A DNA stretch of 64,000 nucleotides from Beverwykella pulmonaria (Eukaryota; Ascomycota; Dothideomycetes; Pleosporales; Melanommataceae): positions 520,258 to 584,257 of the forward strand of contig BCHH01000018.1 in assembly GCA_001599595.1 (NCBI GenBank), read 5' to 3'. Within the stretch, counting starts at the first letter, position 1. Each line of letters opens with the position of its first letter. Shown in pieces: positions 57,358 to 64,000 of this stretch. Made by a program: the position numbers and the translations under genes. The notes under the pieces are model-generated. The model was not told the origin of the DNA. It did no database searches and saw only the letters and a program-made list of their open reading frames with translations.

Positions 57358-58818
57358 CTACGACCGAAATAATCCCCTCCGATCTCCATCCCCAAACACC
57401 GGTTTACTATTTCTTTCCGTCCTAATATCATATTCCGTCGTGATCTCAATTGCCATATTCTTACTGTTCCCATCGAGGCCCAACACACCATTGCTCTTCC
57501 CCACTTTTACTCCGGCCTCCGGATCTACACTCTTAAGCTTATAGCTCTTGCCCCCGCTTTGTTTCTTGAACCCAAAACTGCGACTACCGGATCGAGACCG
57601 ATTTTCTGATGAGAAGGAGAGGATGTACGGCATATACTGTTGAAAGAAGGGCTTGAGGATAACGAGACAGCCGCAAACGACGGCGGAGAAGATGCAGGTC
57701 GCGGCTTGTTGGTAGGTTGAGTCGGGATCGCTAATGAGACGATAGACGTAGATGATGCGGACGATGGAGGTGATTGTCACGCTGGGGATGTTAGCATCTC
57801 GTTCAATTTCAAGTCTCAAATTCGTAACAAGGAGGGTGTCGGACTATATACATGTACATAAATATATCACGTGAATGTGGTCATAGCTCACCCGCGACCG
57901 GAACCCCTCCGGTACGCATACATGTCCGGGGGACACATCATCACCATCAATATCATCATTTTTCTACAATCTCACAGAGGGAAGCGTGATTACTCACCAG
58001 GATCCAAGGGAGAAGACCGCCCCGAGCAAGACCTTCTGCTTCATTGGCAATTGCAGCATGTCCAACGTAGGAATGGGAACGGCGAGGACTAAGAAATCTG
58101 TGATGATGTTGATAATGGCCATGAACAAATTGAGAGACTTCAGATACTGGCCATCCGAGTGTGTAAGCGGATTGCAAAGTCCTGCAACCACGATTGTAAT
58201 AGCGAGCGAATACCCAAACACGACTGCGCCGACGGCTTAAATTGCAAAACGAATATAATTCCCCGGATTGATACAATGGTACAACAACAGAAGTGAGAAT
58301 TTTAGGGCAGGAGTCCAGACGTAGATGGCACAGATCCCCACCAGCATCTAATATTGTTGGCCTCAACCGCTTTAATGGAGACGTTACCAGAGAGAGCTCA
58401 CCTTGGAATACGGGATCAAGTCAAGAGTAGGCACATTCCATAAGTGCTCCCAAAATCCAAACTGAAACGCTACACCACGCTAGATTCCGAAACGGGGACA
58501 GGCAGTGTTGATGGCTTTGCTGTGAACGCATGCCGCAAACCACGCGATGCATCCCAGCTCAACGCAATGAGATCTATTTGAGGTTATTTAGCCTTCTAGG
58601 AAGACGTGGCAATGCTGGATCTTACAATCGTCCAGCCCCATGGTGCGGACAATGAGCCCCCGTGTAAAAAGCCGCAGAAATAGGAAGACAGTAGACAGCG
58701 CAGTTGCAACTGAGTAGATGACCACTGTCTTGTTCTGCAAATTTGTCTTCCTCCCACTGAAATCAGGCGTCACACCTGAGGGAGCTGGCATGGCGTCGAC
58801 AACTTCGTTGGTGGCCAT
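57358..58818 (-). pseudogene. Rhodopsin-domain 7TM gene copy 4, broken
   Basis: Minus-strand gene starting MATNEVVDAMPAPSGVTPDF at 58818. Recognisable segments: FLRLFTRGLIVRTMGLDD, CIAWFAACVHSKAI (out of frame with the preceding exon), FGFWEHLWNVPTLDLIPYSK, ICAIYVWTPALKFSLLLLYH, VVFGYSLAITIVVAGLCNPL, INIITDFLVLAVPIPTL, VTITSIVRIIYVYRLISDPD and a charged tail. Lesions: a frame change in exon 2, an in-frame TAA at about 58238-58240 just before AVGAVVFGYS, and a missing segment between CIFSAV and VCGCLVILKPF where homologues have the E-N-F-G helix start. The set of three lesions makes loss of function likely. A rare-intron rescue of the TAA is the only alternative I see. Confidence 0.75.
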
Positions 58819-59241
58819 GATACCAGTGCAAACAGCGAAGAAAATAGGAAGAAGAAGTAGAGCGAAAAGAAGGACGAGGTGAGCGAACAGATGCACGACT
58901 CACGCTTCGAGGATTTGGCGCCACCTGATGATATTTGGAGAATTGCCATCAGTGCTTTCTCTCCGAAACAAACCCCAGAAACAGATCCTCCCGAGACGTT
59001 TGCCAATTCTTACGCCAATGTTTTTGTGGAATGTTAACCGTGATGCGGAGGATTGTTTTCGCTCGTTAATTGTTTCCGCTGATCATAACTGCTTCCAGCA
59101 ACTCAGCCATTTAGCATTAAGATTGAGATCCCCACGATCCAACGCGAACCCTTCCTCGAAATGACATGTTGACAGAGAATAATCTGATTTTGAATCTATA
59201 GTGTGCGCCACATAAGTACCTCCACCTGGCCTATCTGAGTC
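58819..59241. other. Upstream of rhodopsin-fold relic
   Basis: 423 nt, no gene. It ends in GAGTC, the left duplication of the next solo LTR. Confidence 0.4.
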
Positions 59242-59386
59242 TGTAAGCAGGGGTGAGGATAAGAGAGGGTATGAAGAAGTGCATTGTATGTCTGTATGTG
59301 TGTGTGTGATATGTACAGCTGATATATATATATAACGGACTGATTAGTCAGTGGCATATCCACGTGACGGTAGTGTCCTGCTTACA
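59242..59386 (-). repeat. Solo LTR (family 2, 145 bp) with GAGTC duplication
   Basis: Runs TGTAAGCAGG to CTGCTTACA and is flanked by GAGTC (59237-59241 and 59387-59391). It shares a nearly unbroken core with 33436-33568 and has an extra TG-rich stretch (TGTATGTGTGTGTGTGAT). Sense inferred as for the other family-2 copies. Confidence 0.9.
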
Positions 59387-59904
59387 GAGTCCCTACTTAA
59401 AGCAAGAGTGCTCTTGGGCTGAGTTTTGAAACTGGCTAAATATGTAGGATGAACGATTCCCTCATCCTCTCTTATAGCAGAGTGTAGGCGTATCAAACTC
59501 TGTCTGTCGATGACCCATCCACAACGTTAGGTATAGTTGTCGTGATACATATTTTCCGAAGAGTAGGGTCCATGCTAAACGCCTTAGCCTCGCGAACTTG
59601 GCACCTGGTGGAACCTGAACACTTGACATCATCCGAACAAACAGTCTGGCCAATACTAGAGCGCGAGGATAGCTGTTTAATGGGCCCCGATGCTGATCGG
59701 ATTGTTTTTGGACTTAGTACAACAGGTTATCGTTTTGCGTCAAGGATCTCGCCTTGGGCGCCAGCAAAGGACAGATACCGCACCACGAAATGAAACAACA
59801 GTCCGACCGAGCAGATTACAACGCCCTATACGAATTCGGTAAATGTCCAAGAGTACTGAGGAATGTCTCTTCATCAATAAGAGATTTAGCAGACCCGAGT
59901 ATAT
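59387..59904. other. Intergenic upstream of P450 relic
   Basis: About 518 nt with no recognised gene. Overlapping short frames have no motif. Confidence 0.4.
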
Positions 59905-61916
59905 ATGGGCAAAGACTCCCTCAACTTCTCCAACACCTATCTCTCACCCACTACAATGGCCACAATAGGGCCCTCCGCAATTGGAGTCCTCGTTATTGCG
60001 CCTATCTCCGCCATCCTTCTCCACGAGGTGGTTTTAAAGCGCGTCGAAGTCGCCCATTTGACTCTCCAACTCCTCGCAACTTCTACTGCGGCGTTCTGGC
60101 TCGTGGTCTACTATGTTGGGTTCGCGTTTGCAAGATTGACAGCCATGGCATTCTTTATTCCGTTGTGGCTCTGCATATTACTGTACCGCGCGTTCTTCCA
60201 TCCGCTGAAAGACTTCCCCAGTCTGGTTGGTGCCCGAATTTCGAAATGGTGGACTGTCAAGCAGGTGTTGAGTTCCAACTTGCACTGGCATCGGGTCCAG
60301 CAAGACTTGCAGGAAGAGTATGGCGATTATGTACGGACGGGCCCAAGAGAACTTGCAATATTTGACCCAGCAGCTATTCAACAGCTTCTGGGGTTCAAGT
60401 CGAAGACAACAAAGGGTCCGTTTTATGATGTCATGGAGACCAGTCTCCATCTGAACCGCGACAAAGTCTTCCATAGGTAGCGAAGGAAGATTTGGGATAA
60501 CGCGATGAAAGATTGTGTGTATTCCTCAACTTCCAGGATTAGCCATGTACTGTAAACTGACGCATTGTAGCCCTTTCGGAATATGCGCCACATGTAGAAG
60601 AGTTCACTTCGCAGCTTCTGACCCGGCTTCGACAGGCAGATGGAGAGCCAGTACCGCTCCTCGAATACTGTGTTTATTACAGCTACGATGTAATGGCCGC
60701 CCTGGCCTTTGGAAAGCTAATGGGCTTTGTTAAAGACGAGTCTAGCGATATTGCAGAGAGTATCCTACGCAAGTTCACCGATGGTCTTGATGTCATGGGT
60801 GTGCTATACCATATTCCGTGGTTCATGAACGCAATCGGTATCTTGACGTTACTGGCAGGACCACTCAAACAGTGGGCGGACTGGTCCCAGCAGCAGATGA
60901 GAGAACGTATGGCGGTATGCATTCCCGCTTCTTAGGCGACAATTGAGTGGAGATTGACAGAGTGTTGAATAGGTCAGAGACCCTAAACCCAATCTCTTTA
61001 TGCATCTTATTCGGAACACACCACGTAATTTCAAAGGCGACGCATTGCTCTTTGGCGAATCGCGACTGATTATCAGCGCTTGTAGCGAAACTACATCGAC
61101 TGCCCCGACATTCATCTTCATGCAGCTTGCTGTTCACACAGAGTACCTCCGAGGCATTCGAACAGAGTACCGCGATTCGGAATCTTCATACTCTTGTTTA
61201 CGCCCCTCACCACTCCTCGACGCTGTTATCCATGAGTCCATGAGGTTGTAGCCCTCCGTTTTCTTTGCTCCACAGCGAGTTGCTCCACCAGAAGGCATGA
61301 CCATCAATCGGCACTTAATCCCAAGGAACACTATCATCTCAATACCACCGTTTGCGCTTAACCACGACCCACGGAATTTTGAGCAGCCCGTGGAGTTCAT
61401 ACCAGAAAGATGGACAACAAGACCAGAGCTGGTACTGAATAAGAGTGTGTTTCTTCCATTCTCAACGGGTCCATACAACTGCGTTAGGAAGGGATGGAAT
61501 TTTTGTTACCTGAAGGATTTGACCAGGAGGTACGGAGGTGCCTTTCAAAAGTTCTTGCCCACCTTGGCGAGCAAGGGTATGGAGTCCATGCGTCACCGCC
61601 TTCAAGTTGCCCAAGCACCCTGCCCAGCGATGGGGATTATGCCGCCTGTCTTTTGGGGGCTCAGCGCCTGCAGAATAGCGCCTACAGCCCAGCCTAAAGG
61701 CAGGTAGCCCCCGTAGCATAGGCGGGTAGGCGCCGCAGCTCGGCGCCCCCTTTCTGCCGGCAAAATCTGAATCTGGAGGCGGTGACGCATGGACTCCATA
61801 CCCTTGCTCGCCAAGGTGGGCAAGAACTTTTGAAAGGCACCTCCGTATATTTCAGCGGGATCAAGGATCATTTCACAACTGGCCCTCCAAATCAGATGGT
61901 AAGTGTCCCTACGTAG
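59905..61916 (+). pseudogene. Cytochrome P450, inactivated
   Basis: The N-terminus has three hydrophobic segments (from 59905 or 59956), then RAFFHPLKDFPSLVGARISK, the substrate-recognition region and RKIWDNAMKDSLSEYAPHVE across an intron. The I-helix motif survives as ISACSETTSTA, then the ExxR helix DAVIHESMRL, the PERW segment FEQPVEFIPERWTTRP and the haem loop FLPFSTGPYNCV. Lesions: TAG at 60478-60480 (family has a codon for Q or similar before RRKIW), TAG at 61249-61251 (normally Trp after SMRL), the first residue after the haem Cys loop altered with the helix that follows deleted, and a 313-bp MITE inserted just before the C-terminal YFSGIKDHFTTGPP. Both stops can arise from C-to-T or G-to-A changes. 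Resembles P450s of fungal secondary metabolism. Dead. Confidence 0.87.
61533..61845. mobile_element. Mariner-type MITE with 69-bp inverted repeats
   Basis: 313 bp with perfect 69-bp terminal inverted repeats (61533-61601 and 61777-61845; outer ends CGGAGGTGCC / GGCACCTCCG), flanked by TA on both sides (61531-61532 and 61846-61847). TA duplication is the Tc1/mariner hallmark. The 175-bp interior is GC-rich and non-coding. Taking the element and one TA out restores the P450 C-terminal frame (EGFDQEVYFSGIKD). Perfect arms suggest recent insertion, or recent inversion-type repair. Confidence 0.88.
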
Positions 61917-62018
61917 ATCTCGATAGTTCTGGTGATGCATCTTTAGAGCATACCTCGATCAGTAGTCGAGCTATCCTCTAGACATTGATGCTGGAGAGCC
62001 TGTCTGAACCCCAGGTCT

Positions 62019-64000
62019 TCAATTTTTGAATATAGACCAAGACCTGTACTTCTCCTTCATCGTCTTCCTGATGCTCTGCGAACCCACTCTTTGATGTCCC
62101 TGTGCTTGCAGTCCGGCTAATGTCTGATTCCCTTTCGGCGACTTCCCTTCCATCTGCTTCACTTGCAACAACTTCACTTTCTTCAACAGCGCTTCTCGCT
62201 TCTCATAATCCATGTCTTTGAAAATGGTCTCAAAATCATCTAGGCGAATTGCCATGAGATCCGCACCACGATGGATGGACAATTCTGCTACATTGCATAG
62301 ATTGTGTTTTTCTTCTAGGACGTTGCAACTTCGTGCATACTTGAGAAGTTGAGTCCATGGGGTGCTTGATTTGCCACATTTGGCATTGGGATCTGCGCCA
62401 AGCTCAAGCAGGGCGCGGACCATTGTGTAATCATTGTATTCGATGGAGCGATATAACAGTGTACGACCTTCAATACGATGTTGTTGCGCAATTGGACTCG
62501 TCAACTTTGCTAGAACATAAGCGGTAAGCCCCTTCAAAAAAGCGAAATCGAAAAAAGAAGAAAGGAGTATGATATCAGCTCCGAGGCTGTTCGAATAGGA
62601 TACGATATTTGATTCAGCAAGATGAATCGTGTTGACCCAGTGTGGAACTCTATCTAGAGCTCCAGGGACACCGTTGAGCGGTACGTGAATCTGCAGAACG
62701 GTACGCCAGGCTGCATGAATCGTTCTTGATGTCGACGTATCAATGAGCTCAGCTAGCCAGGTGGCATATTTTTTTGGATGTAGTGGTGTCTGGCCCCAAT
62801 ATGTATCACCCGCCTGGCTCAACCCATCCAGAATAGCAATAGATGCGGCCGCATCTTCACATTTCCGTGTATATTCGATGCAGAATATAGCCGCGCGCCA
62901 AAACTCATCGAATACTCCGGCACGGTCACGAAGGCTAGGCATTTTGGCGAGTCGTAGGGCCGAGACGGCCAGATGAAGAGGCGCATCAAAATCCGGCGCG
63001 CCAGAACGAATGTAATGCCATGCTTCTGTGCTCTTGAAAAAGTCGCGCACAGTCCGATGTAAGTACTCGACCTTGGCTCGGTCGCGGTCGATGTGGGATC
63101 TCGGTGTTTCGAGTAGACCTTTGCATCGGCTCATGATGCGGCGTCTCATCGTTTCAGCGCGGAACGAGAGGTCCTCCTGGCGGAGTTGGCCGAGTGGTGC
63201 GCTGATGGCAAATTCATAACTATCTTGCGCGAGGGACATCTCGAGAAGAGTCGGTGGTTCGAAAGCGGTGAGAACCATCTGGAACATCTCGCATGCTTGG
63301 ACGAAGTACTCAGGGTTTAGATGATCGAGGATCTTCTTGAATAAGTCTTCCAATGTAGAAGGTAGTGCGTCGAGGCGGTGCCAGAGATCTTCAATACTGT
63401 CTCCGTCTCTCAACCCGCTCAGCAGTGATGCCACGACCAAAATGACCCAAAGAAATACTCCGACAGCTTTGTCTGTAATCTCTGTGACGATCTTGGCCGA
63501 CTCTTCGGGCATGAATTGCTGCAATTCCTTCCATCTCGGGCTTTCTTGCATATTTTCTTTGATGTATAACTGTATATCTGGCCTCGTCAAGTCCTCCATT
63601 CGAAGCCAGGGTATGTTCCGAAAAGATTCTTCAAAAACAAGCCAGGGACGACTAGCAACGCAGAGCTTGACCGTTCGAGGTGATATCTTGACCAACTCTA
63701 GGACCAGAGACACAATCGCCGAAGGAGGGCCATCAAACTCATCGAGGCCATCGATGAAGATGAGAAAGCTGAACTGTCTCATCGAAATGAGCGTTTTCAA
63801 GGCACTGGTCAGCTCCAGCCAGGTCCAGGCTCGTACATCACCGCCGAAAAGAGTATAGTTGGTCCACCGGGTAGGAAAAAGGGAGGGAATGAGGCTTGCA
63901 CGCCCATGCAGACACTGATATAGCAGAGTCTGGAGTAGTCCCATCCTCGACATTTGCATCGATGTTCCTGAATTCCAGAAAAAGAAGCCAGCTGGAACAA
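62019..64000 (-). CDS. NACHT NTPase (NLR-type) with ankyrin-like end, 5' partial
   Basis: An uninterrupted minus-strand frame of about 660 codons runs off the right edge, so the start and the P-loop (Walker A) are outside the window. It begins within FFFWNSGTSMQMSRMGLLQT, a segment typical of fungal NACHT proteins just after the P-loop. Walker B is in FSFLIFIDGLDEFDG (about 63780-63740). WVILVVASLLSGLRDGDSIE and LHRTVRDFF are also diagnostic of this NACHT class. The middle is helical with no named domain. The C-terminus has an ankyrin-like pair (GRTLLYRSIEYNDYTMVRAL then LELGADPNAKCG). Such STAND ATPases act in non-self recognition and programmed cell death. No stop or frame break is seen in the visible part. 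Confidence 0.88.
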   Translation of the reverse strand, partial: VPAGFFFWNSGTSMQMSRMGLLQTLLYQCLHGRASLIPSLFPTRWTNYTLFGGDVRAWTWLELTSALKTLISMRQFSFLIFIDGLDEFDGPPSAIVSLVLELVKISPRTVKLCVASRPWLVFEESFRNIPWLRMEDLTRPDIQLYIKENMQESPRWKELQQFMPEESAKIVTEITDKAVGVFLWVILVVASLLSGLRDGDSIEDLWHRLDALPSTLEDLFKKILDHLNPEYFVQACEMFQMVLTAFEPPTLLEMSLAQDSYEFAISAPLGQLRQEDLSFRAETMRRRIMSRCKGLLETPRSHIDRDRAKVEYLHRTVRDFFKSTEAWHYIRSGAPDFDAPLHLAVSALRLAKMPSLRDRAGVFDEFWRAAIFCIEYTRKCEDAAASIAILDGLSQAGDTYWGQTPLHPKKYATWLAELIDTSTSRTIHAAWRTVLQIHVPLNGVPGALDRVPHWVNTIHLAESNIVSYSNSLGADIILLSSFFDFAFLKGLTAYVLAKLTSPIAQQHRIEGRTLLYRSIEYNDYTMVRALLELGADPNAKCGKSSTPWTQLLKYARSCNVLEEKHNLCNVAELSIHRGADLMAIRLDDFETIFKDMDYEKREALLKKVKLLQVKQMEGKSPKGNQTLAGLQAQGHQRVGSQSIRKTMKEKYRSWSIFKN

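Noticed and set aside
1..64000. CRISPR arrays, bacterial operons, rRNA genes
   Set aside because: No evenly spaced identical repeats with unique spacers and no rRNA-like sequence; spliced fungal genes throughout.

Overview
The window is nuclear DNA from a filamentous ascomycete (Pezizomycotina). The evidence is genes broken by short GT..AG introns (mostly 46-60 nt, up to 143), long AT-leaning intergenic stretches, fungus-only families (HET, NACHT-type NLR, Zn2Cys6 regulators, fungal rhodopsin-fold receptors, Dfg5/GH76) and no bacterial operon structure. The number of secreted cell-wall enzymes fits a plant-associated or litter-degrading lifestyle. I cannot place it below class from sequence alone.

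Layout. 1-2.8 kb: no gene seen. 2.8-14 kb: well-preserved genes, namely a CFEM-like membrane protein (-), a GH127/DUF1680 glycosidase (-), a PL1 pectin lyase (+), a nitrilase (-) and a rhodopsin-fold receptor (+). 14-16.4 kb: two solo LTRs and a dispersed repeat. 17-18.1 kb: GH131 (-). 18.8-24.8 kb: a graveyard of an FMN-dependent dehydrogenase, a Zn2Cys6 regulator split by an 821-bp hAT-type element, and an NAD-dependent epimerase. 25-29.3 kb: a second rhodopsin-fold receptor (-) and an APC permease (+). 29.5-32.9 kb: a broken 2EXR-like gene and an AA9 LPMO whose fourth intron holds a complete 875-bp miniature LTR element. 33.4-43.4 kb: mostly relics and LTRs around one intact berberine-bridge oxidase (36.5-38.6 kb). 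44-48.5 kb: GH76 Dfg5/Dcw1-like GPI protein and a third rhodopsin-fold receptor. 48.6-51.4 kb: second hAT-type element and a HET pseudogene carrying a solo LTR. 52-54 kb: bilirubin-oxidase-like multicopper oxidase. 57-62 kb: a rhodopsin-fold pseudogene, a solo LTR, and a cytochrome P450 pseudogene holding a 313-bp mariner-type MITE. 62-64 kb: a NACHT NLR-type gene running off the right edge.

Working together. GH127, PL1, GH131, AA9, the berberine-bridge oxidase (AA7-type) and the multicopper oxidase (AA1-type) are all predicted to be secreted and act on pectin, arabinan, beta-glucan/cellulose or phenolics. The receptors and the permease would sense and take up nutrients. HET and NACHT genes belong to fungal non-self recognition.

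The main discovery is a set of very small LTR elements found from exact 5-bp target-site duplications. One family has LTRs of only 63 bp and one complete non-coding copy with a primer-binding site that looks like half of initiator tRNA-Met. Further LTR families have LTRs of 133-197 bp. With two hAT-type elements (8-bp duplications) and one TA-flanked MITE, nearly every broken gene here can be compared with the insertion inside or beside it. All gene models are hand-spliced; exon joins were checked for reading frame but not against transcripts.
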